Origin: Dromiciops gliroides
Lineage: Eukaryota; Chordata; Mammalia; Microbiotheria; Microbiotheriidae
DNA length: 64,000 nt
Assembly (NCBI RefSeq): GCF_019393635.1
Contig: NC_057861.1
Coordinates: forward strand, 656,731,724-656,795,723
Reading direction: 5' to 3'
Each line of letters starts with the position of its first letter. Within the stretch, counting starts at the first letter, position 1. The notes beneath the pieces were generated by a model that saw only the letters and a program-made list of their open reading frames with translations, did no database searches and was not told the DNA's origin. Below are positions 50,940 through 63,929 of the stretch, piece by piece. The position numbers and the translations under genes were made by a program.

Positions 50940-51860
50940 CAAGTCATATATAAAAGTTCCATGTTTCTTTGGGTGTAGTGGCAAAGCAATGATAATGCCT
51001 ATTATTTTTGTCATTTCCACTGATAAAATAATTTCTGTTTTTGAATATTAAATCATTTGACATTGTCAAGGACCTTGGTGGCAAAAACTTTCTTTTCTGG
51101 ATCTTTAGTAGCTGTGGCTGTGACACTTGTAGGAGCAAATGCCAGCTTATATCTCTGTAGTAGTTACTTTCTGGTATATGGTGGTGGACACCGTGCTGGA
51201 AGCATTGATTTTCTCAAGGCTCTTGAATTTAGGGTTCTTGACTTGCCCTGGCACATGCTACTTCCTGTCTTTCCCTCAGGATGTTTTGTTGCTTCAGCTA
51301 GGCTGGCAGACCTGTTCTTTATATAGATAGAAATATGGTACATAGGTGAAAAATAGGGATTCAAGATGTTAGATTTGGAATTTGTTACTTTGAAGCCATG
51401 AAATAGATGAGGTCAAGAGTAAGTGTAGGGAGGTGAGAAAGAAGAGGACAGAGATTTTGTGGGGGAAGACCCTCTCAGGGCCAAGAGAAGCAATAAGAAC
51501 AGCAAAGGGGATAGAAGCAATAGCCTTCTAAATAGGAGAAATGGTAAAATGTAGTGTCATGAAGCCAAGGAAAGAATTTCAGAGAGGAGGGAGTGGCAAT
51601 CAGTATCATATCCTCCAGAGGAGTTGAGTATAATTGCATGCCAGCTAAAACAGTAACAAATAAAAAGGCTTTCCACTTTGTCTCCTTCCAAATTAGAGAG
51701 AAGAAACTTTTTTGAACATTCTGCTTCCATTACTCTACTAAATGCTGTGGGGGAATATAATAATTGATCATAAAAGACTTCAAGGAACCTATTGTAAGGG
51801 GGGAAATGTCAAAATAAGTAGAGTAATTTTATATAGTATATGAAGAAACTTGTAAGGCAG
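50940..51860. other. Intron, no recognised element
   Basis: Overlapping short frames near 51060-51330 show no domain and no splice-site support. Confidence 0.45.
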
Positions 51861-51864
51861 CATA

Positions 51865-52042
51865 GGGTAATAGAAAAGGCATTGAGTTCAGATCAGTAGA
51901 CCTGGTGGTAGTCCTTCCTCTGCTACAAATTGGCTGTGACTCCAGGCAGCCTATCTTTCTAGGTCTTAATTTCTTCATTTGAAGAAACGAAGCATTGGAT
52001 TGGATGATCTTGTCAAATCTCCTTCAGCTCTAACTTTCCGTG
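51865..52042 (+). mobile_element. THER1/MIR-type core-SINE
   Basis: GGCAGCATAGGGTAATAGAA, GGCTGTGACTCCAGGC, GGATTGGATGATCTTG and CTTCAGCTCTAACTTTC. Confidence 0.65.
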
Positions 52043-52046
52043 AACT

Positions 52047-52304
52047 TTTTTTTGTTGCTTTGGAGTTGTTTCATTTGTGTCTGACTCTCTGTGACCCTAT
52101 TTGCAACTTTTTGGCAAAGACACTGGAGTGGTTTGCCATTTCCTTCTCCAGTTCATTTTATAGATGAGGAAACTGAGGCAAATAAGGTTAAGTGACTTGC
52201 CTAGGGTCACACAACTAGTGTCTGAGGGCACATTTGAGGTCAGGAGGATGAGTCTTCCTGATTCCAAACCTAGTGCTCTATCCACTGTACCACCCATTTA
52301 TCCC
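52047..52304 (-). mobile_element. Long SINE with RTE-like tail, antisense
   Basis: TTGTTGCTTTGGAGTTGTTT, GTCTGACTCTCTGTGACCCT, TTATAGATGAGGAAACTGAG and CTATCCACTGTACCACCCAT. Confidence 0.88.
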
Positions 52305-52309
52305 ATGAA

Positions 52310-53187
<878 letters not shown>

Positions 53188-53329
53188 TAAGAAAAATAAC
53201 TTGTGTTTAATTATTCAGTGGAGTAAATCTACTTTCTCTGTGATATATATTTATATCGATGCTACTGTGCTTTAAAAATATTTAAACCTTAATTGATATA
53301 TTTTGTTTTTATATAATTTAAATTTTTGA

Positions 53330-53670
53330 ATATATCTTCTCCTCTGTTCACTGAACCATCCCTTGTAACAAAAAAATAAAAATAAAAGAAGGCAGTTCAG
53401 CAAAAATCCAACTCCCCATGCCCCCAGATTAAGTGAGTCTGACAGTATCTGCAAAGAAGGAAAGTTGGTATATTTGGAGCAGGTTTTGGTCATTATAATT
53501 ACAAAATGTTTCATTTTACAAATTCTTTCCATTTATATTGGCGATATTGTGTTGTTTACCTGGTTTTGCTAACTTCTTTCTACACGAACTTACATAAGAC
53601 TTCCCATGCTTCTCTAAATTCTTCATATTCATTGTTTCCTACAGTACAGTAATATTCCATTTATATATAT
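53330..53670 (-). mobile_element. LINE-1 3'-UTR-like fragment, antisense
   Basis: AAGGCAGTTCAGCAAAAATC, GACTTCCCATGCTTCTCTAA and CCTACAGTACAGTAATATTC resemble the antisense L1 3' ends elsewhere in the window. Confidence 0.6.
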
Positions 53671-53680
53671 ATATATTTAT

Positions 53681-53755
<75 letters not shown>
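53665..53755. repeat. (TA)n-(CA)n-(TA)n compound microsatellite
   Basis: TATATATATA, ACATACATACATAC, about 17 CA units, then about 13 TA units; highly likely to vary in length. Confidence 0.95.
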
Positions 53756-53760
<5 letters not shown>

Positions 53761-53809
53761 AGATATTCTTGTAAAAATATATATATATTTATCCGTTTCT
53801 AGAGCACTG

Positions 53810-53922
53810 GCCCTGGAGTTAGGAGGACCTGAGTTCAAATCCAGCTTCAGATACATGACACTTACTAGCTGTGTGACCCTGGGCAAGTCACTTAGCCCCA
53901 GTTGCCCCCCCCCCCAATAAAT
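53810..53922 (+). mobile_element. tRNA-like SINE, 5' truncated
   Basis: Begins inside the A-box region (TAGAGCACTGGCCCTGGAGT) and ends in GCC followed by a C-run and an AATAAATAAAT tail. Confidence 0.9.
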
Positions 53923-54493
53923 AAATTGAAGGGAACTTGCTTTGATAATAGAAGCACTGTTGTAAGACACTGATCTCACACACTTCTCTGCCTATGTATG
54001 AATATCTCTCATCACTGATGCCTTATGCATAATCTGAGTATGGAGAACTCATGAAACAATCTTACTTAGGGCTTAAATGCTGGTGATGATAATGATAGCT
54101 TGTGGCTTATGCCAAGGCACAAGTTCTAAGGCTCTCTAGAAGCTGTATATGCTATTCCACAAAATCTTGGCCCTCTTCCATTTCTTTTCTTGCTATTTAG
54201 CTACTCCTTAGATCCCTGAGCCGATGAATACATTTAAGTTTCATTTTCATACACCTCTATTTTGGACCAGTATCAATATATTACAGACTGTCCAGCAACT
54301 GCTACTTATGAAAAGGATGGAACTAATTTCCTATATTATTCTAGTGCTCCTGCAACCATAGGTTGTCGTATTGTGATATTTGGTAGTAAATGATATTAGT
54401 ATGTTATTTTGATTTTTCTAATGGAATTTTTTTTAAATGAGTTTCAACTTAATTTGAAATCTGACTGCAGCTATATTTTATAATCTTTTCTAG

Positions 54494-54616
<123 letters not shown>

Positions 54617-57600
54617 TATCACTTCAAAAAATGTTTACTTCTCTTTTTATTTTGGTGGTTTTTTTCTGTGCAGTTTCTAATCACAGATGCTTTTGAGCAA
54701 TGGATTAATCATTTGGGTTTGCTGCCCTCTGCTGCTTTTAAGGCCTCAATACTGTTAACATTAAGCTTCTGAAATGAAGCTTTAGCAGGAACCTACTGTG
54801 AAATCCCATAGAAGAAGCAGTTATAAAATAAGGATTGACTTTCTGAACAATAGATGAAGGTGAAAATGAAAGTGTTTTTTTTTTTAGAAGAAAACTGATT
54901 TTTAAATTTTCTAGATATTTTATTGTTTCTTCTGTTTGTTTATACATAGGATTCCAAAGGCAGGAATAGCCTTGGTTAGGAAGGTTTACCTCTTAATTGA
55001 CTAAACTAATTTTTCGGCTTTCCTATGCTTACCTTAATTTTGTGATTCTTCAGAAAAGAAAGACTTTTAGTTCCCAGACTGAAGCTTTAAACACTTTTCA
55101 GCCCTTAAAAGTTTTATAACATTTGAAACTGTTGGGAATGCCAAAAAGACTCTCCTACAGTAACTTTAATATTTTTCCCCTTAATTTGGAAATGAATGGG
55201 GTTGTGATTTTTTTTCTCCCCTTGCTTTATATGTTGAAAAGATCAGGCTCTTCTTCTTCCCCTTTCTCTCTTATTTTGTGTATCCAAACTATCACAATGC
55301 TAAGACAAAATTTATATTATTCTTATGACTTGACACAGATTGGACAGGTGAGTTGATAAATATAGTTTAAGAGATTTCATTTTGCACTAGTTCTATAATC
55401 TAGGTACTTTGCGACATTATTGGGGTGACACAGGGATTTTCCTCATCATGCTATGAACTAGGCTTCCTTTTCTAGGTCAGTTTGGACAATGGAAAGATTT
55501 TAAGGGCTTTTACACGGTGTTTTCTGGTATTATTTCCTAACTAAGCTAAATCTGTAGTAAATTTGCCATTGGATTTTGAGGTATTTTGCTAATTTAAAGT
55601 TTTGTAGAAGGGTTAAAACAATGCATTAAATTTTGCAACCTATAAAACAAAATTACTTGTAAAGGTGGGAAAATTTGCCACTCTAGTTCAACCTGGTATA
55701 AAAGAGGAGAGAAAAATTAATACACAAAGTGCATGCCATTCATGCTTTTAGGAATGCTGTACTTATTCTTTACTAAAATTATATTTATTTGTGTTAACCA
55801 ATAAAATATAAATAGCCTGAAATAATTTAGAAAAAGAATCCACACATCTCTGAAATAATTTGTATTTGTAATTATTTCAAATAAGACAGCTTAGAGACAA
55901 TTTTGGTGCAAGTTATTTTGTTCCATTTACTTATAGTTTAAAGCAGGTACAACTCTTCAAGAGTTGATGTACACATAACGACAGCATATTGAACACTGAA
56001 TAAAAACTGTCTAGTGAGGGCAATGAAAATTATAAGGCAAATTAAACTCGAAATATAAGTCCCTGAGAACGAAATAAAAATGGCAGTAAATGAAACAGTT
56101 ATATGTATAGTTTTTTAACCATTTAAGAACCTGAATATGTGTTTTCCCTGTTTTTGAAATGTTGATTTTGACTTTTTAAAAATTTCTTTTTCTAATTTCA
56201 AATAAGAGCTCTTTCCCCAGGAAGTTACCTTCTATTCTTTAAACTCCTGTTGATCACTAGAAAAAGCATCATGATGCTTTAAATATAGTATTCTCTCAAT
56301 AAAAGCATAGTACTTACATGCAGGGTGTTCTGTTTTACTATCTATACAATGAATGTAAATGAAGGATATTATTCTATCTAGTCATGTATAGTGGTAGTAG
56401 AAGACAATATATGTACCGCTGACCTGATGTCAGGTAGTTTTAAGGATGTATAATAGTTGAACATGAGGAAGACAAGGATATTTTAAAATGTGAACATAGA
56501 TAATCCTAGTTCTCAAAGCACTTTTCTTCTGGTTTCCTTCCATTTCTTTCAGCACAATTTTAAAAGAATGTACTATGCTTAACTTAATTTTGAGGGAGTA
56601 TCAGAGAACCTTTGAACCAACAAAGAATTCAGTTTCATTTGCCAAAAGCAAACCCTAAAACAAAAATCCATTTGTCAATCTGTTGTTTATGGAAATGGTT
56701 AAGTAGAGTATCTTGGTGGTCATTACACAGAAAAAGCCAAAAATTCTTTTCTAATTTTTTTTTTACAAGAATATCTCATTATGGTGAAATCATCTGGTTA
56801 ATTCAGTGCCTTCTAAATTTTCCCAGTGCCCCACATGGTTTTAACTTATGGTACTCAAGCTAGGGAACATTTTGTTGGATTACTATAAGGCCTTTTTTAA
56901 AAGGATGGGGATGGGGAGAAGGGTTGGAATATTTAAGGTTCTTGTACTTGTTAATGTACTTGACACTCCTCATGTCAAAATCATTGAGAGGAGAATCTTA
57001 AATTTCCCTGGACAGAGTTTACTATTGACAAAAACTTGTGTAATATCTAATTTCTCAGAGGATTTTGTAGTAAGAAAATGAATTTAGTAAATCCAAGATC
57101 CTGTTTCCCCCATCACATATGTAACACGATTATTACCTCTAGTATTACCATAAAATGTAGAGTTAGGCTTTTGCTATGCTTTTAAAAAATTAAAGTCCAG
57201 AATATGTCTGTATGGATCTTTTATGAGTTCTGTTTTAGAGCTCTTTTTTAAATTGTATGATCATTCTTGTCTTTATTTTGAAAACTGAAACAAGACTGAT
57301 TTCTGTATTGGAAATGTGTGGGAGATGATCCGAAACTAATATACGAGGTATTACTAAATTATGTTATTTTAGGATCCCTTAGCCCTCTGAACTTTTAAAC
57401 ACCATTTCTGTTTTTAATGAACTAGAGAAAGAAATGAAGGAGTTGCCTTAAGCACTTTAAATAAGAACATTTCTAGATTGAAATATGACACTAACCTATG
57501 TTATATGATTTCTAAATCTGTGTGCAAGTATATTCCTGTGCAGTATTTCATAATTATTTGTGTTGCTTGCACTTTGTGAGTTAATATAAATTGTTAAAGG

Positions 57601-57740
57601 ATGATTTAGAAATTCCAAATGCTAGAGAATGAATAAAGGCACTATTGAGGCATATCTTTCTGGAGTTGGGATTTATTGGAAGTTGTTACACTCTTTAGAC
57701 AAATAAACTGACAATAGATCTATTTGAGTAAAGTTGGACT
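54617..57740 (+). other. FSD1L: Probable FSD1L 3' UTR (end not fixed)
   Basis: AT-rich sequence after the stop with no SINE or LINE that I can recognise until about 58190, unlike the rest of the window where an insertion occurs every 1-2 kb. Candidate AATAAA signals lie at 55800, 55999, 56073, 56298, 57632 and 57712. The repeat-free span fits selection on a long 3' UTR. Which signal is used cannot be decided from sequence; the 57632/57712 pair would give a 3' UTR of about 3.1 kb. Confidence 0.45.
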
Positions 57741-58194
57741 TGGTCAGCTTGAATCCAAAATGTAAGCAGCATCGTTTTCCCAAATGTGATTATCAAAAGC
57801 TACAAATGAGTTTGCTTTTATTTACCCAATTACAAAATTAAAGCATGAATAGTATTCTTGTGACTTTTTATGACTAATCCTAGGTGTTTTAAAAAATATA
57901 AATGAGGAGAAATAATTCTTTTAAATGTAATAGTTTAGCAAAGGTTGATGTTTTATCTCATTGTTTTTTGTTCTACTTTTTGCTCACTCTTTTTCTGTAA
58001 AACATGGTATTGGTTAATTAATTTCTTTTTAAAATCAATATGAAATACCTATATTTCTAGTACTTCTGGAAATGGAAAAGGTAGAATTACACACTAGCTA
58101 CACTATCATAAATTCTATATCAGACGAAAAAGAAGTCTGGATTTTCAGTTCATATTTTAGTACGTTTCTAAAACATAAATTACATTACTTTTAC

Positions 58195-58347
58195 TTTTTT
58201 TTTTTTTTTTTGGTGAGGCATTTGGAGTTAAGTGACTTGTGCAGGGTCACACAACTACTAAGTGTCAAGTGTCTGAGGCTGGATTTGAACTAGATCTTCC
58301 TGACTCCAGGGCTGGTGCTCTATCCACTGCGCCACTTAGCTGCCCCC
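58195..58347 (-). mobile_element. tRNA-like SINE, antisense (first of adjacent pair)
   Basis: Poly-T, GGTGAGGCATTTGGAGTTAA to GCGCCACTTAGCTGCCCCC. Confidence 0.92.
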
Positions 58348-58359
58348 AATTGCATTACT

Positions 58360-58508
58360 TTTTTTTTTTTTTTAGTGAGGCACTTGGGGTTAAGTGACTT
58401 GCCCAGGGTCACACAGCTAGTAAGTGTTAAGTGTCTGAGGCTGGATTTGAACTCAGGTACTCCTGACTCCAGGGCCGGTGCTCTATTCACTGTACCACCT
58501 AGCTGCCC
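58360..58508 (-). mobile_element. tRNA-like SINE, antisense (second of adjacent pair)
   Basis: Poly-T, AGTGAGGCACTTGGGGTTAA to TACCACCTAGCTGCCCCT; closer to consensus than its neighbour. Confidence 0.92.
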
Positions 58509-58509
58509 C

Positions 58510-60070
58510 TGCGTTACTTTTTAAAAGATTCCTTATAGGATAGTACTTTCTGCATAGTCTTTGGTTGATAATTATTTTTCATTAGGAAAATTGTAAAATT
58601 ATTATAAAGCTGCTGTTCAGTTATATAAAAAGGTACTCACTTCCAAAACAGTGTGAATAATTTATTTTCATGTTTGAACAGAGTTGATGGAATTTTTAAA
58701 ATAGGTTATATCCAACCTCTCATATCTATCTTTCCACTTTTTGCTATCATCTGAAATGTAAAATGTTCATTTAACCAGAATCCAAATACCAGAAACTTTT
58801 TGTAGTACTGTTCAGTAATAATGATGCCCCTAAAGTACTGCCCAAGGATGAAAATTTTTTGAATCATCAGTGAAAGATTAAATTACATTTATGTATGTAT
58901 ATATATATATGTATGTGTATGTATATGTGTATATGTATATATACATATATTTATATTAAAATTCTTTGCAAATCAGTTATCAGTATACATTATCTCATGG
59001 GATATTGGCCAAATTATATCTTTTCTCTAGTCAGTTTGTATAAAATTAAGGCAGTTATTACTGGGAAGAATTGTCATCTACTTAACTCCCCTCACTTTAT
59101 AAATAGAACACACAGTCTCAGAGGAATCAAGGGACTTAGCCAAGCTCCCACTGGTAGTGAATGGCAGGACCTATCTACATATGTGAGTCCATTGAAAACA
59201 AATTTGGCATTCTTTTCATTGTACCAAACTGTACTAAGTGATTTCTAAGATCCCTTCCATCTCTAAATCTAGTTGTCTGCTATTATCTAAAATACTCATT
59301 TAATCAAAACACTTAATTTCTCAAACATTGTTTTATTGTACTGCATAATAAAGTTTACAATTATATTTTCAGATATAATACTCAGCATATATATAAAACT
59401 TTAATGTATATTTAAAAATATACTTATTATTTTATCACTTGAATACATTTGGTAAAATGTTCTATATCAATTCTAACATTTGATCCTGGTTTTGGTATAA
59501 TACCTTAGTTCTATGACAAACATTGCTTATTAATATTATAAATTATTAATAATAGTAATGTGTGCAGAACAAAGTGAAAAAAAATGACCGACTGAATCGT
59601 AGCCATAATTTGGGTCTTTCTTCCTACAATTTGTTTATGCAGTGTGGAAAGAATACCAGACTTGGGGTTCATGGCACCTGTGTTTGAATCCTGACACTGC
59701 CATGCAGTACCAACGCCTATTCAACACCGGGTAATGGGAACATATTGAATGTAATGTCAGAACAATTTGGGTTCGAGTCAAGGCTATGTCTGTACAAGGA
59801 AATGTTAATATTTTATATTAGCATTAGTTATCTAACTTTTCTGAAGATGATAGACTACTTAAAAGCAGACTTTGAAAGCAGATTCTGTCTTGATATTATT
59901 TTCCAAGGTGATAGAAAAATGGAAAACAAATTATAGGTGTAGTTGAAACACAAGAAAGGTCTTAAAATTTTTTGAACATTTATTTCATTTTGATTTTGTG
60001 CCTCTGCCTTTGGAAATCACTTATTACCTAAATCAAGACTTTTTCTATAACTATAAATATCATCTATATC
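58510..60070. other. Intergenic stretch downstream of FSD1L
   Basis: AT-rich. It has a (TA/TG)n-rich run at about 58890-58950, an antisense MIR trace at about 59080-59280 (GTCTCAGAGGAATCAAGGGA) and a MIR start at about 59637-59720. No gene recognised. Confidence 0.5.
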
Positions 60071-60074
60071 AATA

Positions 60075-61215
60075 GTTAATCACAGAGTTAGATGGACTTC
60101 AGCAACCATCTAATCTAACTCATACTTGAAAACAATTACTTTTACAACACACTGGACAAGGGGACATTGAGCCCTTGTGTGAAGACATATGAGAGAGAAT
60201 TCAGTACCTCTTAAAACAGCTCATTCTACTTTTTGGATAGCTCTAGTTTTCCCTGACAGTGATCTTAAATTCAACTCATCGCTTCTAATTCTGCTCTTTG
60301 GGAACAAGTAGAAGAAATCTAATTCCTCTTCCAAAGTGACAACACTTCATACTTAAATACAGGTATTATGTCGTCCCTAAGTCTACTCTAAGCTAAACAC
60401 TCATTTCCTTCAGTCTTCATGACAAGAGTTCAAAGCCCTTCACCATCCTGATTCTCTTCCTGTTGACACTTAAGGTTTTCATTGTCTTAAAATGTTAACC
60501 TAAACTTGTTACTCTAGGAGTGACTGATGGGAGGAGACAGGATTATGTGGTAGAGCTATTCCTGAAAGCCATACCTGTTAAAGCAGCCCAATATTGCGTT
60601 AGCTTTTTTGGCTCCTATAACATAGCTTACTCATTAATCTTTCAGTTTCCCAAAACCCTCAGGCCTTTTTCAGATAAATGTATCACCATGCTTCCTCCAC
60701 CTTGTACTTCGTAGTTTATATTTTTAACACAAGTGTAAAATTTTACATTCATCCATATTACATTTAATCTTACTTGATTTGGCCTAATATTCTAGCATGT
60801 CAAAGTCTTTCTGGCTGCTGCTATCTAGTATGTTAACTCTTTCACAGCTTGCTCATCTTCAGATTTAATAAGCATAGCATCTATACCTTTAACATTCTTA
60901 TCAGTTACTCTATAAACAACAAAGCACAGATTCCTGGGTGCCTTAATCTGAATAATATCATGAGTAAATGGCTTACTGCTCTTCTACACTGCACTAGTGT
61001 ACTTACTGTTGTATTGTACAACTGGAATAGGACTTTTATTGCCCACATTCAAGGTCTGTCACTAGTTTCTACCAGAGATTTTCTGAGCTGGGGTCATAGT
61101 TAGACAACAGTTCTCCTTCAGCTGATCTTGGCCAGGAAATATACAGAATATAAACCTTTTGAGACTCCAAACCATTGAAAACTCATATTGATTCCTCTGA
61201 GCCTTTTTTTTTTTT
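60075..61215 (-). mobile_element. CR1/L3 LINE, antisense
   Basis: ATATTGCGTTAGCTTTTTTG, CTGCTGCTATCTAGTATGTT, CATCTTCAGATTTAATAAGC and ACAGATTCCTGGGTGCC are the reverse of the CR1-clade RT region (GAPQGS and FADDTKL blocks). The 3' end (ATCTAATCTAACTCATACTT) is at the left. Confidence 0.75.
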
Positions 61216-61443
61216 TTAAATCTCAAAATCTCCAACATGTTTAGTATTATGAGATTAAAACAGGCTGTGGGGATCCCTGAACTTGGCAGGGTATGGTTCT
61301 AGAATCTGATTCCTGCCAAAGGCAACATTTTCTTTTTTTAAAAAACATTCAATTTTATTTTCTCTGAATTCTTTTGATCTGTTCTCTCATCCTCCATTGA
61401 GAAAGCATACATATATACACATACATACAAATACATTACAAAT

Positions 61444-61595
61444 GGGGCAGCTAGGTGGCGCAGTGGATAAAGCACGGACCTTGGATTCAGGAGTACCTGA
61501 GTTCAAATCCAACCTCAGACACTTGACACTAGCTGTGTGACCCTGGGCAAGTCACTTAACCCTCATTGCTCCGCAAAAAAAAAAAAAAAAAGGAA
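61444..61595 (+). mobile_element. tRNA-like SINE with perfect 17-bp target duplication
   Basis: GGGGCAGCTAGGTGGCGCAG to CTCCGC and an 18-A tail. ACAAATACATTACAAAT occurs at 61427-61443 and 61596-61612. The long tail and intact duplication mark a young copy. Confidence 0.96.
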
Positions 61596-62088
61596 ACAAA
61601 TACATTACAAATAAGTATTGTCAAGCAAAACCCCCCACATTAATCATGTTTGCATATTACATATGTATATGTATGCACATACATATTTGCATACACGTGT
61701 GTGTATGCATACCTCAACTGACACTTGTTGAGTCCATTATTTCTCTGTTTGAAGGTAGATAGTATGTTTCATTATGAATCTTCTGAAGTTGTGATTGATC
61801 ATTGTGTTGATCAGAATCCCTAAGTCTTTTAAAATTGTACAGTATTGTTTTCCTGATTCTGCTCACTTCACTTTGTATCAGTTCATATAAATCTTTTTTT
61901 TCCTGAAGCCTTCTCCTCCATTGTTTCTTACAGCATAATAGTATTCCATCACATTCATATTTCATAAGTTGCTCAGCCATTCCCCAGTTGATGGGCAACC
62001 TCTCACTTTCTTGGCCACCATGAAAAGAGTTGCTATAAATATTTTTGTACATATGAGTCCTTTTCCTTTTCCTTTGATCTCTTTAGGG

Positions 62089-62568
62089 TGTAAGGGGCTA
62101 AAATTCTAGCTATGATATCTAAAATCTACTAAAATCTAATAAGTGGTCACCTTAAATTAGAAGCTTTAGCATGAGTTTAGACTTTTAAGTATTTATTAAA
62201 ATATATTGGGGGTTAGTAAAGAGAAACACATGGATAAAAAATTAGATCTGCCTGCTCTCTCCCTAATCTCCTTCCCCTGCTCCCAAGCCAAAGTCTCCAA
62301 CCCAAAAGAGACCCCTCTTTAGGGGCTTTTTCCCGAAGCCTCCTGTGAAACTGGAAACAGGGCCATCCACACACACACACAGCTCCAAGCTAATTGGCTG
62401 GTAACACCGATTGACACAACTAACAGGCATTTCCATAAATGTAAGTTCTGGACGTGGGACAACTTCCAGATGCCAAAGTCACATGGTTTCTTTATCACAT
62501 GCTTTCTCCTTATGGCAGAGCTTCCCTGCAGTATCTCTCCAGCAGGGGGTGTCATTCCAATTCTCACA
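62089..62568 (-). mobile_element. Solo LTR of an endogenous retrovirus
   Basis: A 480-bp unit. Its sense strand begins TGTGAGAATTGGAATGACAC and ends AGCCCCTTACA. AGGG flanks it at 62085-62088 and 62569-62572. A minus-strand AATAAA lies near 62192. It interrupts L1 sequence (GATCTCTTTAGGG / AGGGTATGGACC). No viral gene remains. Confidence 0.88.
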
Positions 62569-62794
62569 AGGGTATGGACCTTTTAGTGTTATCTCTGGGT
62601 CAAAGGCCATGAATAGTTTACTGGGTTTTTGGATAATTCCAAATTGCTTTCCAGAAGATCTGAACCAATTCACAATTTCACCAACATTACCTATTTTCCC
62701 ACAGCCCTTTTACGTAGCATTTGTCATGTTCCTTTTTTTGTCAACTTTGCTAATTAGATGGGTGTGAAGTCATACCTCAGAATTGTAATTTGCA

Positions 62795-62855
62795 AGCTTT
62801 GCATAGTGGCAGTATCATAGCCAATGAGGTTTGTCCGAGGTGTGATTATTGCTAA
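62795..62855 (+). pseudogene. U4 snRNA 5' fragment, retroposed
   Basis: AGCTTTGCATAGTGGCAGTA, TCATAGCCAATGAGG, TTTGTCCGAGG and GTGATTATTGCTAA match the first about 61 nt of U4 with CpG-type changes; the rest of U4 is missing. It is flanked by 17-bp near-identical repeats, CAGAATTGTAATTTGCA at 62778 and CAGAATCGTAATTTGCA at 62856, as expected of a target duplication. Confidence 0.88.
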
Positions 62856-63189
62856 CAGAATCGTAATTTGCAAAGTTCTAATTCAAAAAGTTGTAATTTG
62901 CATTTTTCTGTGATTTAGAGCATTCTTTCATATGACTATTGATTGCTTAGATTTCTTCCTTTGAAAACTTCCTATTCGTGTCCATTGACCATTTTTCAAT
63001 TGGGAAATGGCCCTTAGAAATTTATGTATGCTTCCTATGTATCTTAAATGAGACTTTATTAGAGAATTTTTCTGCAAAGATTTTTTTCCTCTAATTTCCC
63101 AATTCTCTTCCCATTTTAGCTGCATTGATTTTATTTATATAGCCAAGAGTCCTAAGGTAGTTTGCTTCAAAGTTTCTCCCTTTGTCAGA

Positions 63190-63925
63190 ATAGCTCCTGT
63201 TAGGGAAGCCATATATAGATAAACATTTGTCCCACAACACCAAAGTAACTTAACTTTTTGTTTCCTAGTTGGGGATGTTTGCATACAAGGAGAAATGGTC
63301 AGTGACTACTATTATAGTGTTTATGTTTTTCCTCTCTCAGAAGTAAAAAGGCTAAATAAAAAACTCTAATGGCTTGTTGAGGTTTATAATCCTCCAAGTA
63401 CACAGCCAGAGTAGGTAGCATTTTCTTTAACACCCTGGGCACAAGTCTTTCATTTCTTACAGACATCTGTTGCCATTTTGGGCCATTGAAATGGGCTTTT
63501 TTTACTAGCTCATGACTCTTTTCTTGACACAAATATCTTATCATTTAAAATTTCATGTGTAGCACCAACTATTTCCTGATACCATATATGGAATAAATTA
63601 TGGGTCAATATAGTACTCTACTACAGAATTCTGCTATTGTCTCAACAGTAGCGTGCTCTCCAAGGAATAAAGTTCAAGTTGCTGAGCTGCGTTTCACTTC
63701 ATAGTTTGTACTGCTTTTCATGGCCATACATTATAAGATTTGTTTCCATCTCAAGTTATCCAAGTACAAATAAGTTAAAGTTGATTGGTTTAATACAATA
63801 AAGTTCACACACTGGTTCACACTTTGGCAGAAATTCCAGATTCACCTGACCATATCCCAGCTTTGGGTATTACAGATAACCTTTATCCATTCTAGATACT
63901 TCACCATTGCTTTGGACAGCTCAGA
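63190..63925. other. Intergenic, no recognised element
   Basis: AT-rich and unassigned. A reverse 81-codon open stretch at 63299-63544 shows no family resemblance. Confidence 0.4.
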
Positions 63926-63929
63926 TTCT

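Larger units (their letters stand above)
61330..63190 (-). mobile_element. LINE-1, antisense, host to three insertions
   Basis: 3' UTR at about 61330-61800, the ORF2 C-terminal end near 61860-62050 (reverse frame with ECDGILLCCKKQWRRR), continuing at 62569-63190. Interrupted by a SINE (61444), an LTR (62089) and a U4 fragment (62795). Confidence 0.8.

Noticed and set aside
51057..51330. Overlapping hydrophobic open frames
   Set aside because: Two frames on the same strand overlap, neither with domain or exon-like borders.
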